Positions 8,964 through 18,418 are shown, counted from the first letter of the stretch. The stretch is 64,000 bases of DNA from Phycisphaerales bacterium (GCA_020853095.1 JADYZN010000035.1:124001-188000), one strand, 5' to 3'. Numbers and translations: made by a program. Notes: generated from the sequence alone by a model not told the origin.

Positions 8964-9312
8964 GCATGGAGAGAACGCCTCGCTGTACGACATGCTATAC
9001 GCCGCGGAACGGACGCTACGCATGATCGCCGGTCAATCGCGACGGGATTACGACAACAACGAAATGCTTCGGTTGGCGGTCGAGCGCAGCATCGAGATTA
9101 TCGGCGAAGCGGCCCGTCGCCTGCCGCAGTCATTCCGCGATGCACACCCGCAAATCGCCTGGCGGGCGATCATGGCTACACGACATATCCTCGCGCATGA
9201 CTACGACGAAGTGAATAATGATACGGTTTGGAGAATCCTGACCGACCATATTCAGCCGCTGATCAGCCAGCTCAAACTCCTGATCCCGCCACCGCCGCCG
9301 ATGGATCCTTGA
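8953..9312 (+). CDS. hepT: HepT-like RNase toxin
   Basis: The protein is an all-helical HEPN domain with the catalytic Rx4HxY motif intact (R77, H82, Y84 in RHILAHDY) and the conserved helix IEIIGEAARRLP. HepT proteins are HEPN RNases; Tyr84 is the expected site of AMPylation by MntA. The ATG at 8953 sits inside the end of mntA (overlap ATGCCGCATGA), giving translational coupling. The protein ends in a run of prolines. A second pair of this type is at 34.8-35.5 kb in the same window. Confidence 0.88.
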   Translation: MPHEHGENASLYDMLYAAERTLRMIAGQSRRDYDNNEMLRLAVERSIEIIGEAARRLPQSFRDAHPQIAWRAIMATRHILAHDYDEVNNDTVWRILTDHIQPLISQLKLLIPPPPPMDP

Positions 9313-9352
9313 TTCCTCCATTATCGGAGTCGCGTCGGGTTGGATCGACCGT

Positions 9353-9365
9353 TACAATCACCGGC
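9353..9365 (+). promoter_or_regulatory. -10 box of a leaderless promoter (aroB)
   Basis: TACAAT (9353-9358) is seven bases before the aroB ATG, leaving no room for a ribosome binding site. No good -35 is visible. Confidence 0.5.
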
Positions 9366-10457
9366 ATGTCGCTGCCCAAAACGGTCGTTGGAGTTCGGAT
9401 TCCCGGTTCGGAATATGACATTTCGGTCGGGTGCGGGCTGATCCAGTCCGCCGGGGCGATGTTGCGCGCGATTTCGCAAAGCGACAAGGTGATGGTGTTG
9501 AGCGATTCGCAGGTGGGGCCGCTGCATCGGCCGGCGCTCAAACAGGCGTTGGAATCGGCCGGGTTGCGCGTGATCGAGGCGACGATACCGGCCGGCGAGG
9601 AACACAAGGGATTGAACACCCTGCTGCCGGTTTACGACCAGTTTCTGTCCAGCCACATCGACCGGCAGACGCCGCTGCTGGCACTGGGGGGCGGCGTGGT
9701 GGGAGACATGGGCGGGTTCGTCGCGGCGACGATCCTGCGCGGGATTCCGTTGATCCAGATACCGACCACGTTGCTGGCGATGGTGGATGCCAGCGTGGGA
9801 GGCAAAACGGGGGTGAATCACGCGGTGGGGAAAAATCTGATCGGGGCGTTTCATCAGCCGGCGGCGGTCTGGATCGATCCGGCCGTGCTGACGACGCTGC
9901 CACCCAGGGAATTGCACGGCGGGCTGGCCGAGTGCATCAAACACGACATCATCCGCGATGCGAACGGATTTGCGCAACTGGAACAGAACATTCACCGCGC
10001 CCTGTCGCTGGACCTGGATTATCTGCAACAGCTCATCGCCCACAACGTGGCGATCAAGGCATCGGTGGTGGCGGAAGATCCGTTTGAACGGGGCGTGCGG
10101 GCGCATCTGAACCTGGGCCATACGTTTGGACACGCCATTGAGACGGTCTCCGGGTATGCGTATTCGCACGGAGAGGCGGTGGCGCTGGGCATGGCGGCGG
10201 CGGCAACGCTGGCCGAATCGCTGGGGCTGATTGATGAACGCTCCCGGCTGCGCATCAACGCGGTGATCGCGCAGGCACAACTGCCCACGGCCGGGCTGAA
10301 GCTGGACATCGATCAGGTGGTCGAGGCGATGGCGTTTGACAAGAAGATCAAATCGGGGCGGTTGCGGTTTGTGCTGCCAGCGCCGATCGGCCGGGCGATC
10401 ATCCGCGATGATGTGCCTGCGGAACTGGTTCGCGATGCGGTGCAAAGTCTGGCGTAA
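9366..10457 (+). CDS. aroB: 3-dehydroquinate synthase
   Basis: AroB converts DAHP to 3-dehydroquinate, the second step of the shikimate pathway, in the cytoplasm using NAD and a divalent metal. The NAD-binding glycine motif GGGVVGDMGGFVA, the TTLLAMVDASVGGKTGVN block, the metal ligand Glu in GLAECIKH and the later metal-binding histidines (LGHTFGHAIE, YSHGEAVALGM) are all present. The length of 363 residues is normal. The start at MSLPK is chosen because it follows a TACAAT box and matches the family; the longer open frame upstream overlaps hepT. No other shikimate gene is in the window. Confidence 0.96.
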   Translation: MSLPKTVVGVRIPGSEYDISVGCGLIQSAGAMLRAISQSDKVMVLSDSQVGPLHRPALKQALESAGLRVIEATIPAGEEHKGLNTLLPVYDQFLSSHIDRQTPLLALGGGVVGDMGGFVAATILRGIPLIQIPTTLLAMVDASVGGKTGVNHAVGKNLIGAFHQPAAVWIDPAVLTTLPPRELHGGLAECIKHDIIRDANGFAQLEQNIHRALSLDLDYLQQLIAHNVAIKASVVAEDPFERGVRAHLNLGHTFGHAIETVSGYAYSHGEAVALGMAAAATLAESLGLIDERSRLRINAVIAQAQLPTAGLKLDIDQVVEAMAFDKKIKSGRLRFVLPAPIGRAIIRDDVPAELVRDAVQSLA

Positions 10458-10476
10458 GACCAGTACCGGACACCCT

Positions 10477-11313
10477 TCAGTTTCCCATGATCGCGCTGAT
10501 CATCCGCACCACGTTCATCATCTGATCGACATCATGAACTCGCAGCAGCGATGCGCCGTTGGCCACCGACCAGCCCACCGTCGCGGCCGTGCCGAAGAGC
10601 CGATGTTCGGCCTCCGGCCCTTCGCCGGTGATTCGACCGATGAAGGCCTTGCGTGAAGTGCCCACCACGACCGGGCGGCCCAGTTGGTCCAGTTCATTCA
10701 ACCGCCGCAGCAATTCGAGGTTGTGCGCATCGGTTTTGCCAAAGCCGATTCCAGGGTCGATCAGAATGTCCGGCCGATCCACCCCCGCCGACACCGCCGC
10801 TTCGATCCGGCGGGCCAGATGTTCCATCACCTCGCGAAATACGTCATCGTAGTGCGGATTCACCTGCATCGTCGCCGGTTCGCCCTGCATGTGCATCAAA
10901 ATAATGGGAACGTGGCGTTTGGCCGCCAGAGGCAGCATGTTCGCATCGGCCGAGCCGGCGGAAACGTCATTGATCAGGTGCGCGCCGGCATCCAGCGCGG
11001 CACGGGCCACCGCCGCATCCCGCGTATCGACCGACAAGGTCACGGTGTCGCGTAATTGCTCGATCACCGGGCGGATGCGGCGAATCTGTTCATCGGCCGA
11101 CACCGGCATCGACCCCGGCCGGGTGGATTCGCCTCCGATGTCCAGCACCGCCGCCCCGGCCTCGACCATCCGCCGGCCATGATCGACGGCCGCCTCCACG
11201 CGCACGAATTTTCCCCCATCGCTGAAACTGTCGGGCGTGACGTTCAACACACCCATCACCAGCGCCGCGCGCCGGGGCTGTCGCAGCCAAAGTCGAAATT
11301 CATCCGGTTGCAT
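10477..11313 (-). CDS. folP: Dihydropteroate synthase
   Basis: FolP joins p-aminobenzoate to hydroxymethyl-dihydropterin pyrophosphate in folate synthesis. The TIM-barrel signatures are clear: MGVLNVTPDSFSDGG, LDIGGESTRPG, LSVDTRDAAVARAAL, LINDVSAG, MHMQGEP, DPGIGFGK and VGTSRKAFIG. The length of 278 residues is normal. It starts 3 nt after the stop of the GNAT gene, so the two are co-transcribed, and it is convergent with aroB (19-nt gap). Confidence 0.96.
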   Translation of the reverse strand: MQPDEFRLWLRQPRRAALVMGVLNVTPDSFSDGGKFVRVEAAVDHGRRMVEAGAAVLDIGGESTRPGSMPVSADEQIRRIRPVIEQLRDTVTLSVDTRDAAVARAALDAGAHLINDVSAGSADANMLPLAAKRHVPIILMHMQGEPATMQVNPHYDDVFREVMEHLARRIEAAVSAGVDRPDILIDPGIGFGKTDAHNLELLRRLNELDQLGRPVVVGTSRKAFIGRITGEGPEAEHRLFGTAATVGWSVANGASLLRVHDVDQMMNVVRMISAIMGN

Positions 11314-11316
11314 CGG

Positions 11317-11766
11317 TTATTCGACCAGGTTTTTCTCGAACACGATCAGGTTGTCCGCATGGGTGGAATCCCAGCGGATTCCAACGATGTCATATCCCAT
11401 GGTGATGGCGAAATGGACGAATTCGCGCTGGTGGTTCATGCACTCGCAGCGGATGAATTCATAGCCGTGGTCCCTGGCCCATGCCTGCTGGGCTTCCTGA
11501 AGCTGGCGGCCGACGCCATGCCGGCGAACGTCGCCGGCCACGCCGCCCAGCCAGTGATAAAACATGCCGGGCTTGAGTTCAAAGCCGATCCAGAACCCCA
11601 CCGGGCGATCTCCCATCCGCGCCAGCAGCGTCAGTGGATTGTATCGGCCGGTGAAACGCCGTTTGAAAAATTCCGCCTCACGCTTGGGACGGAAAATGGT
11701 GTTGTGCAATTCCACCGCCTGAGCCAGCATCCCTTCGTCTGCGATAATGATGTCCGCCTGCGCCAC
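11317..11766 (-). CDS. GNAT family N-acetyltransferase
   Basis: The protein has the GNAT fold with the acetyl-CoA loop in GDVRRHGVGRQLQEAQQAWA (the R/Q-x-x-G-x-G/A pattern as RRHGVG) followed by the C-terminal ECMNHQREFVHFAITMGYDIVGIRWD region. The substrate cannot be told. The start is placed at a GTG (11766) because GGAGGAG lies ten bases upstream; the frame continues to ATGs at 11826 and 11862, so a longer N-terminus is possible. It precedes folP by 3 nt. Confidence 0.75.
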   Translation of the reverse strand: MAQADIIIADEGMLAQAVELHNTIFRPKREAEFFKRRFTGRYNPLTLLARMGDRPVGFWIGFELKPGMFYHWLGGVAGDVRRHGVGRQLQEAQQAWARDHGYEFIRCECMNHQREFVHFAITMGYDIVGIRWDSTHADNLIVFEKNLVE

Positions 11767-11900
11767 GGGTGTTGATCTCCTCCGAAAAGAGAGGTGAATG
11801 GTATCCAAAAAACCATGCAAATTCATGGGACACGCCACAACGCATCCCATCGGCCGCCGCAAGGTGGCCGGCCATCAATCCATCCATCGCCGGCACGCAT

Positions 11901-13940
11901 TCAACCCGGCGCCGGCAGCGCGTTGCCGCCGAGATCGACATCCGTGCGGGCGTCGCTGGCATTGGGCTGGACGACCGAACCGCGGCGGTTCTGCTCTTTT
12001 TCAAGCAACTCGCCCACCGTCGGCTTGGTGAGGGTTTCGCCCCGCATCAGGCGGTCGATGTCGGCCGAATCCAACGTTTCATACCGCACCAGCGCCTTGG
12101 CCAGCGCCTCGACGCGGTCGCGGTTGGCTTCCAGCAGTTGGCGGGTTTCTTCGTACAGGCGATCGATCAGCTTCTTGACTTCCTCGTCAATCGCCTTGGC
12201 GGTTTCCTCGGAATATTCGCGGCCGCCGCCAAAATCGCCGAACATGCCCGGCTTGGAATCATCCTCGCCGTAATAGACAAATCCCAGCCGGTCGTTCATG
12301 CCCCAGTCGCGGACCATCTTGCGGGCCAGGCCGGTGGCCTGACGGATGTCGCCGATGGCGCCGGTGTTCACGTCGCCGCAGAACATCTCCTCGGCGATGC
12401 GGCCGCCAAACGCGGTCTTCATCGTGGCGATGCACCACTTGCGCGACAGGTTGTTGCGGTCCTTTTCCGGCAGCGCCATCGTCGCCCCGCCGAAATTGCC
12501 GCGGGGGATGATCGTCACCTTGTGGATCGGATCGGCGTCCTTGGTCAGGTGTTGCACCACGGCATGGCCGGCCTCGTGGTAGGCGGTTGCGATTTTTTCC
12601 TTTTCATCAATCACGCGGCTTTTTCGCGCCCGGCCCCATCGGACCTTGTCGCGCGCCTCTTCCAGGTCATCCTGTTCGATAAACTCCTTGCCCGCCAGCG
12701 TCGCGCCCAGGGCCGATTCGTTGATGATTGCGGCCAGGTCGGCGCCGCTGAATCCCGGCGTGGCGCGGGCCAGACGCATCAAATCCACGTTCGGTCCCAG
12801 CTTCACCTTGCGCGAGTGGACCTTGAGAATTTCCAGCCGGCCTTTGACATCCGGCAGCGGAACGTAAACCTGGCGATCAAAACGGCCCGGACGAGTCAAC
12901 GCCGGGTCCAGCACGTCCACGCGGTTGGTGGCGGCACAGACGATCACCTGGTCGTTGGTTTCAAATCCATCCATCTCCACGAGGATCGCGTTGAGGGTCT
13001 GTTCACGTTCATCGTGGCCGCCCGAACTGAACCCCGACCCGCGACGACGACCCACCGCGTCGATTTCATCCAGGAAGATGATGCACGGCGAGTTGTCCTT
13101 GGCCTGTTTGAACAGATCACGCACGCGGCTGGCGCCCACGCCGACGAACATCTCGACGAAATCCGAACCGCTGATGGAAAAGAAAGGCACCTCGGCCTCG
13201 CCTGCGATGGCCTTGGCCAGCAGGGTTTTGCCGGTTCCCGGTTCGCCGACCAGCAACACGCCGCGCGGGATGCGCCCGCCGAGGCGTTGGAACTTTTTGG
13301 GATTTTTCAAAAACTCGACGATCTCCATCACCTCATCCTTGGCCTCTTCCACGCCGGCCACGTCGTCAAACGTGACGTTGGTGTGTTCCTTGGAGGTGAT
13401 CTTGTGACGCGAACGGCCAAAGTTGCCGAGCATCCCGCCGGCCCCGGCGCTGTTGCGCAACTGGCGGAAGACGAAGAACCAGATGAAACCGAAGATCAGC
13501 AACCACGGGACCAGCGGCACCAGCAGGTTGATCAGCAGGTTCTGGCTGTCTTCCATGGTCAGCACGGCATTGTGGCGCTTGGCATTCAGTTGAATGACCA
13601 TCTGTTCACTGACCGGCCCGTCGGTGGACAGTTTGACGCGGAAGGCCTTGACCTTCTGGCTTTGGCCCTCGACGGGCATTTCGGTGCGAAATTCGCCGTT
13701 GGCCTCGCTGCCGGAAATGGTGAACGATTTCACCTGGTCGGCTTCGAGGCGGGTCATGAAATCGCTGAACGGAATCTCCGTCACCTGGCGGTTTTTGGAG
13801 TTCAGCAGGACAAACAGCATGATCGCCAGGCCGACGAATAGAATCCATCCGAACAGGCCGCGGCCCATGCGCATCCCCCCGTTGGGGCCGCGTGTATTTG
13901 GCCCCTTGCGGGTGGGCCGATCGGGTCGTTGTTCTGCCAT
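11901..13940 (-). CDS. ftsH: ATP-dependent zinc metalloprotease FtsH
   Basis: FtsH is a hexameric inner-membrane AAA+ protease that removes damaged membrane proteins and regulatory proteins. Two membrane helices (about 29-47 and 136-158) flank a periplasmic domain. Then come Walker A GEPGTGKT (232-239), the substrate pore loop MFVG, Walker B IIFLDE (287-292), the second region of homology with the arginine finger (TRPGRFDRQ) and the zinc site HEAGH (455-459). The N-terminal ~25 residues are a basic, Pro/Gly-rich extension. The length of 679 residues is slightly above average. AAGGA lies eight bases before the ATG. Confidence 0.97.
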   Translation of the reverse strand: MAEQRPDRPTRKGPNTRGPNGGMRMGRGLFGWILFVGLAIMLFVLLNSKNRQVTEIPFSDFMTRLEADQVKSFTISGSEANGEFRTEMPVEGQSQKVKAFRVKLSTDGPVSEQMVIQLNAKRHNAVLTMEDSQNLLINLLVPLVPWLLIFGFIWFFVFRQLRNSAGAGGMLGNFGRSRHKITSKEHTNVTFDDVAGVEEAKDEVMEIVEFLKNPKKFQRLGGRIPRGVLLVGEPGTGKTLLAKAIAGEAEVPFFSISGSDFVEMFVGVGASRVRDLFKQAKDNSPCIIFLDEIDAVGRRRGSGFSSGGHDEREQTLNAILVEMDGFETNDQVIVCAATNRVDVLDPALTRPGRFDRQVYVPLPDVKGRLEILKVHSRKVKLGPNVDLMRLARATPGFSGADLAAIINESALGATLAGKEFIEQDDLEEARDKVRWGRARKSRVIDEKEKIATAYHEAGHAVVQHLTKDADPIHKVTIIPRGNFGGATMALPEKDRNNLSRKWCIATMKTAFGGRIAEEMFCGDVNTGAIGDIRQATGLARKMVRDWGMNDRLGFVYYGEDDSKPGMFGDFGGGREYSEETAKAIDEEVKKLIDRLYEETRQLLEANRDRVEALAKALVRYETLDSADIDRLMRGETLTKPTVGELLEKEQNRRGSVVQPNASDARTDVDLGGNALPAPG

Positions 13941-14118
13941 AAGCGAATTCCTTGGTTGTGGATCCGAGGGGGTTGCGGATCGGCCCCATCGAATATACGG
14001 CTCAAACGCCTAATGATACGGTGGATAATCGGTACTTTTCCACTCGATTCACCGGTTTGGGCGCGGAATAATCGTTACCGCCCGCGCCGGCGGCATTGGC
14101 CGGTGGTCAGCCGGGGCA

Positions 14119-14676
14119 TCACCAGTCGGCCTGCAATTCCTGTACGATTCCCAACGCCAAACGTTCCACCGCCTGCTGGGCGCCGACCGATTCGCCTTCG
14201 CCCAGGGTGGGATAATAGGTCGTCGCCTGCTCAAAACCTTTGCGTTGGGCGAGAATTTTGCCGGTTCGCAGGTCTTTCCAGATAAAATTAACGCGAAGCG
14301 TGACCAGTTGTTCCTGTGGAATGGAGGTATGCAGGTCGGAACTGATCGGGTCAATGTGAACCGAGGTCAATTCCCCTTCCAGGATCGTATCCGCCCGATC
14401 ACGGGAAACGACTTTGTAGGGGGTGCTGGCCTCGATCTGCTGGGCCAAAGCCCGTGTCAGCTTGAATTCAACACCCTGGTGAAAATCCTTGCTGGTAAAG
14501 ATTTCCACCGCGACCGACTGCACATCCTGGCGATAAAGCGACTGCCAGCGATAACCGCCCGGCGCATCGCCTTCGTTGGCCGAACGATACGAACACCCCC
14601 CCGCCATCAACGCCGGCAACACCCCGACAAGCAGTAAGACAAAATAAATCCTGGGCTTGCGCATGTGCTGTAACAT
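14119..14676 (-). CDS. LptE-like LPS-assembly lipoprotein
   Basis: The protein has a lipoprotein signal peptide ending in the lipobox LMAGGC near residue 28, followed by ~155 residues with the LptE pattern (VAVEIFTSKDFHQGVEFKLTRALAQQIE, then an ADTILEGELTSV strand pair). LptE sits in the outer membrane as the plug of the LptD translocon; LptD is not in the window. The start is the ATG overlapping the stop of the BamD-like gene by one base (TGATG), which implies translational coupling; an ATG five codons later would also give a good signal peptide. Confidence 0.75.
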   Translation of the reverse strand: MLQHMRKPRIYFVLLLVGVLPALMAGGCSYRSANEGDAPGGYRWQSLYRQDVQSVAVEIFTSKDFHQGVEFKLTRALAQQIEASTPYKVVSRDRADTILEGELTSVHIDPISSDLHTSIPQEQLVTLRVNFIWKDLRTGKILAQRKGFEQATTYYPTLGEGESVGAQQAVERLALGIVQELQADW

Positions 14677-15689
14677 CAATGACTTGGCTGCGTTGAGGGC
14701 AAATATCCTTCGCCGGGCTGGGGTTGCAGACCTTCCAAGGCCCAGGCAGGCATCTTCGCCAGCCTTTTGCGGGCATTCTCGGCGGCGGGTTCATTGGGGA
14801 AGGTTCCGATCAGGTAACGATAATTCCAGACCGCCCCTTTGAGCTGGTTGGTACGACGATAAAACTCGGCCGTGACGTATATTTTGTCCGCCAGGGTTTG
14901 ATCGATGCGGGCGATGATGGTCGGTAGGTTGTCGCGGGCCGCCAGATCGGGATAGGACTGGATCATGTCCACAAGCTGTGAGCGGGCATTGACCAGCTCG
15001 GTGGGATCAAATCGCAGGCCGCGAAACTGGGCATAGGCGGAGAAGGCCTGACGGAGCTTGGTTTGCGGTAAAACCGGGCTGCGCGGATAGTTACGTCCAT
15101 AAGCGGCATAGGCATCCGCCGCCAGTTCGTAATCGCCGATGGAATAATAATAGTCGGCCGTCCGCAACAGCGATTTTTCAGCCAGTGGCGAACCCGGCGA
15201 ACGCTGCTGGATGCGATAGAGCATCTCGATGGCCTCATCCTCGGCCGAAAAGAGCGGAATCAGCAGAAATCGGCGTTTATAGCCGTTGAGATAGTCGTCG
15301 GCGATCTGATACTGTTTTTCCAAAGCCCGATAGAACAACGGACTTTCGGGGTATTCATCCATCAGTTCGTCGAGGTAGTAAAAGCTCTTGATGCGGTCGC
15401 CGTATTGAAAGAATGCCTCGGCCACCAGGAACAACCCCCGGTCGCGCAAGGGTGAATCTTTGTGTTCCAGAACCCAGTTCAGGGCGATTTTTTTGGCGGC
15501 GTTGTACTGGTGATGACCAAGGAGTTGCTCGGCCCGGTCCAATGCCGGATCCGATGTCGGACGGCTGGTCGGCCTGGCGACATCCTGCCACCCCTGGCCG
15601 GTCAATTCACTGACGTGCGGCTCGGCGGATACGACACCCGTCAACGCCATCGACAACGCGAAAATCCAAATCCCTCGGCCCGGCATCAT
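14676..15689 (-). CDS. BamD-like outer-membrane assembly TPR protein
   Basis: A signal peptide (GIWIFALSMALTGVVSA) leads into repeated helical TPR units (DRAEQLLGHHQYNAAKKIA, GLFLVAEAFFQYGDRIKSFYYLDELM, SLLRTADYYYSIGDYELAADAY). This is the architecture of BamD/YfiO and the planctomycete proteins annotated as outer-membrane assembly factor BamD, which scaffold beta-barrel insertion. There is no clear lipobox cysteine, unlike E. coli BamD. The ATG at 15689 lies seven bases after a TACAAT box. It is coupled to the LptE-like gene, so both serve the outer membrane. Confidence 0.72.
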   Translation of the reverse strand: MMPGRGIWIFALSMALTGVVSAEPHVSELTGQGWQDVARPTSRPTSDPALDRAEQLLGHHQYNAAKKIALNWVLEHKDSPLRDRGLFLVAEAFFQYGDRIKSFYYLDELMDEYPESPLFYRALEKQYQIADDYLNGYKRRFLLIPLFSAEDEAIEMLYRIQQRSPGSPLAEKSLLRTADYYYSIGDYELAADAYAAYGRNYPRSPVLPQTKLRQAFSAYAQFRGLRFDPTELVNARSQLVDMIQSYPDLAARDNLPTIIARIDQTLADKIYVTAEFYRRTNQLKGAVWNYRYLIGTFPNEPAAENARKRLAKMPAWALEGLQPQPGEGYLPSTQPSH

Positions 15690-15702
15690 GGCGCGAATTG
15701 TA
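15690..15702 (-). promoter_or_regulatory. -10 box of a leaderless promoter (BamD-like gene)
   Basis: TACAAT (15697-15702, minus strand) is seven bases before the ATG. A CTGGCA element at 15720-15725 lies 17 nt further upstream and could serve as -35. Confidence 0.55.
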
Positions 15703-15730
15703 CCGACACAACGGCCGGATGCCAGACACT

Positions 15731-16690
15731 TCAAACGAATTTGACGGTTTTACGGCGTCGTTGGACCCTGGGTCGTCCGAAGGCATCGGTCTCGGTGCGG
15801 ACACGGCGTTCAGGAACATCGGAGAACAGGGAAGGGGCCTCATCGGCGGATGGAGCGGGCACAACGGATGGTTTGCCATTGGCCTGAGCGCGTTGTTGCA
15901 GGGCGCGTTCGAGGCGTTTTTGGGCATAGGCGACGTATTCGCCGGATTGGTCGATGCCGACGTATTTACGGCCAAGCAATGCGGCCGAGACGATCGTGGT
16001 TCCGCTGCCGTTGAATGGGTCCAAGACGATGTCGCCGGGGTTGGACGAGGCACGAATGATCCGGTCGAGCACCTGCATGGGCATCTGGCAGCCGTGCCAC
16101 CCTTCGCGTTCATTGAACGTGCCGCAAACCCGGCTGACGTTCCAGGTGTCCGAATCGGCTTCAAACCAACCTTCGGGCGTTTCCTGTGGGCGCAGATACC
16201 ACACATCGTCCGGCAGCTTCCCCTTGGGGTTGGCGCGGGCATCGGCATAGGTGGTCTGGCGGGCGCTGGCGACGCGGACGGCATCGGGATTGAACGTGAA
16301 ATTTTCCGCTTCCTTGGTGAAATAAAGGATGTGCGTGTGGCTGCGGGCGAATTTTTGTTTGGTCTGCTGGCCGAAGGTGTAATGCCAGATGATCCAGTTG
16401 CGCATCACCAGCCCCAGTTCACGACGGGCGATGACGCACAGGTCGGCGGCGTAATCATCGCCGATCGCCAGATAAAACGAGCCGGTGGGCTTTAAGGCGC
16501 GCTGAACGGCCGCCATCCAGTCCTTGCTGAATTGGAGATAATCCTCGTGTTTTCGGCGGTCATCGTAGCCGTGGTAGAGATAACCGATGTTGAATGGCGG
16601 ATCGGCAAATACAAGGTCCACCCACCCTTCGGGACCATCGTTGAGAACCTGGATTGAGTCGCCTTGAATGATTTGATTGATTTCGGGCAT
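15731..16690 (-). CDS. Orphan DNA adenine/cytosine-N4 methyltransferase (beta class)
   Basis: The catalytic motif IV is DPPF (VDLVFADPPFNIGY near residue 30) and the S-adenosylmethionine motif I is DPFNGSGTT near residue 220. The order, catalytic motif first and SAM motif second with a target-recognition region between, marks the beta class that includes CcrM-like and many type II enzymes. It methylates an exocyclic amino group on DNA. The start is the ATG at 16690, nine bases after TACAAT. The last ~60 residues are a charged low-complexity tail. No restriction endonuclease is adjacent, so an epigenetic rather than restriction role is plausible. Confidence 0.9.
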   Translation of the reverse strand: MPEINQIIQGDSIQVLNDGPEGWVDLVFADPPFNIGYLYHGYDDRRKHEDYLQFSKDWMAAVQRALKPTGSFYLAIGDDYAADLCVIARRELGLVMRNWIIWHYTFGQQTKQKFARSHTHILYFTKEAENFTFNPDAVRVASARQTTYADARANPKGKLPDDVWYLRPQETPEGWFEADSDTWNVSRVCGTFNEREGWHGCQMPMQVLDRIIRASSNPGDIVLDPFNGSGTTIVSAALLGRKYVGIDQSGEYVAYAQKRLERALQQRAQANGKPSVVPAPSADEAPSLFSDVPERRVRTETDAFGRPRVQRRRKTVKFV

Positions 16691-16755
16691 ATCAACCGCA
16701 TTGTAACGGAGTTGCCCCTGTCCGAAAGAGGCAATGGACCTATAATCATCTTGCG
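16691..16755. promoter_or_regulatory. Divergent leaderless promoters, methyltransferase and thiE
   Basis: This 65-bp divergent gap carries TACAAT on the minus strand (16700-16705, nine bases before the methyltransferase ATG) and TATAAT on the plus strand (16741-16746, nine bases before the thiE ATG). Neither gene has a ribosome binding site. There is no space for a TPP riboswitch. Confidence 0.6.
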
Positions 16756-17823
16756 ATGGAGCGATTTGCAAACAGTTCGATTCTTCGTCTGCTGGATGCC
16801 AATGCCAACCGCGCACGCGAGGCGCTGCGGGTGATGGAGGATTATGCGCGGTTCGTGCTGGATGATGATGAGTTGTGCGGACGGCTGAAAGAGATTCGAC
16901 ACGAGTTGGCCGTATCGACACAAGTCTTTATTCAACAAGCCATTCTGTGCCGAGATACGCCCGGCGACGTGGGGACGGACAACAAGACCGCCGGCGAATT
17001 GTCACGGGAGGACATCGGCCACGTCGTCACGGCGGCGGGGAAACGACTGGGAGAAGCCCTGCGATGCCTGGAGGAATTCGCCAAGATCGACCACCCATCG
17101 ACGGCCGGACAAATCGAAGCGATTCGGTATCGGTGTTATGACATTGAGCAGGTTGTCGCGCGAACACTCCATCCACATGGAAGGATGGAACAGGTTCGGC
17201 TGTGCGTCTTGATTACGGAGTCGGCCTGTCGGCGGCCATGGATGGAGGTGGCAACCGAAGCGATCCTCGGCGGAGCGGATTGTCTTCAACTGCGGGAAAA
17301 AGAGCTGGATGGCAAAATCTTGCTCCGGCGGGCGGTCGAATTTGTGCAAATGTGTCGCCGGCATGGGGTGGTGAGCATCATCAACGACCGTCCGGACGTG
17401 ATGATGATGGCCGGGGCGGATGGGGTGCATCTGGGACAGGAGGACATGCCGGCGGCCGAGGTGCGGAAATGGGTGGGGCCGGACAAAATCATCGGCGTCA
17501 GCACGCATCACATCGAACAGGCCCGCCAGGCGGTGCGCGATGGGGCCGATTACATCGGTGTGGGGCCGTTCTTCAAAAGTTCCACCAAACCGCGCGACTT
17601 CATCGCCGGCGCTGAATATGCGAAACAGGTGGCGGCCGAGATTCGCATCCCGGCGATGGCGATCGCGGGGATTACGGCGGCGAACGTGGATCAGGTGCTG
17701 GAGAGCGGATTGAAGGCCGTGGCGGTCGCGTCGGCCGTGACGGGGCGTGATGATGTGCGACAATCGGCGGCCGAATTGAAATCGCGATTAAGCCGGGCCT
17801 ACAATGCCGCGAAGGAGATTTGA
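16756..17823 (+). CDS. thiE: ThiD2-ThiE fusion, thiamine-phosphate synthase
   Basis: The C-terminal ~205 residues are ThiE, which joins HMP-pyrophosphate and thiazole phosphate: GADCLQLREKELDGK, VSIINDRPDVMMMAGADGVHLGQEDMP, IIGVSTHHIEQA, DYIGVGPFFKSSTK and MAIAGITAANV. The N-terminal ~140 residues (LRLLDANANRAREALRVMEDYARFVLDD) match the helical domain found on ThiE of cyanobacteria and others, known as ThiD2 and reported for that family as an HMP-phosphate kinase. If so, one polypeptide makes and uses the pyrimidine pyrophosphate. The FMN reductase gene follows with no spacing. Confidence 0.92.
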   Translation: MERFANSSILRLLDANANRAREALRVMEDYARFVLDDDELCGRLKEIRHELAVSTQVFIQQAILCRDTPGDVGTDNKTAGELSREDIGHVVTAAGKRLGEALRCLEEFAKIDHPSTAGQIEAIRYRCYDIEQVVARTLHPHGRMEQVRLCVLITESACRRPWMEVATEAILGGADCLQLREKELDGKILLRRAVEFVQMCRRHGVVSIINDRPDVMMMAGADGVHLGQEDMPAAEVRKWVGPDKIIGVSTHHIEQARQAVRDGADYIGVGPFFKSSTKPRDFIAGAEYAKQVAAEIRIPAMAIAGITAANVDQVLESGLKAVAVASAVTGRDDVRQSAAELKSRLSRAYNAAKEI

Positions 17824-18378
17824 ATGAAACCCATCAACGTCGCGGTATTCGTGGGCAGCCTGCGTCAGGATTCGTACAATCGCCGGCTGGCCAATGCGAT
17901 TGAGAAGTTGGCGCCGGCCGATTTGAAATTCAAGCACATCCGGATCGACGACCTGCCTTTGTACAACCAGGATTTTGACAAGGCCTATCCGCCGGCTTGC
18001 CAGAGGTTGAAACAGGAAGTGCAAAGCGCCGATGCGCTGTTGTTTGTCACGCCGGAATACAACCGGTCGATCCCGGGGGTGTTGAAGAACGCCCTCGACA
18101 TCGCCTCGCGGCCGTGGGGGACCAATTCGTTCGCCGGCAAACCGGCGGCGATCTGCGGCATCTCCATCGGCGCGGTCGGGACGGCCATATCACAGCAACA
18201 TCTGCGCGGTTCGCTGGCCTTTCTGGATGCGCCGACGATGACGCAGCCGGAGATGTATCTTCAGTTCCAGGATGGAATGATCGAGCCGGATGGAACGATC
18301 GGAACCGAACGAACGACCAAGTTCATTCAGGGGTTCGTGGACCGGTACGCGCAGTGGGTGAGGAAATTTGTCGGTTGA
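17824..18378 (+). CDS. NADPH-dependent FMN reductase family protein
   Basis: This is a flavodoxin-like quinone or chromate reductase. The FMN phosphate-binding loop GSLRQDSYNRRLA is near residue 11 and the TPEYNRSIPGVLKNALDIASR motif near residue 76. The family (ChrR/YieF/ArsH-like) gives two-electron reduction of quinones and other acceptors with NAD(P)H. The length of 184 residues is normal. Its ATG directly follows the thiE stop, so both come from one transcript, although no metabolic link is apparent. Confidence 0.92.
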   Translation: MKPINVAVFVGSLRQDSYNRRLANAIEKLAPADLKFKHIRIDDLPLYNQDFDKAYPPACQRLKQEVQSADALLFVTPEYNRSIPGVLKNALDIASRPWGTNSFAGKPAAICGISIGAVGTAISQQHLRGSLAFLDAPTMTQPEMYLQFQDGMIEPDGTIGTERTTKFIQGFVDRYAQWVRKFVG

Positions 18379-18418
18379 CATGGCCGGCGTGAAGCATGAC
18401 GGCATGACAAACAAATCG

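Noticed and set aside
9228-9365. 46-codon N-terminal extension of aroB
   Set aside because: It overlaps hepT and lacks similarity; the family begins at 9366, directly after a TACAAT box.
11769-13841. 690-codon open frame on the plus strand opposite ftsH
   Set aside because: FtsH on the minus strand is unambiguous. The antisense frame has no recognisable domain and arises from GC-rich codon use. The same holds for long frames opposite aroB, the GT-B gene (40.6-42.2 kb), the hybrid kinase and the LptC-like gene.
16691-16755. TPP riboswitch before thiE
   Set aside because: The gap is only 65 bp, is divergent, and shows no thi-box.
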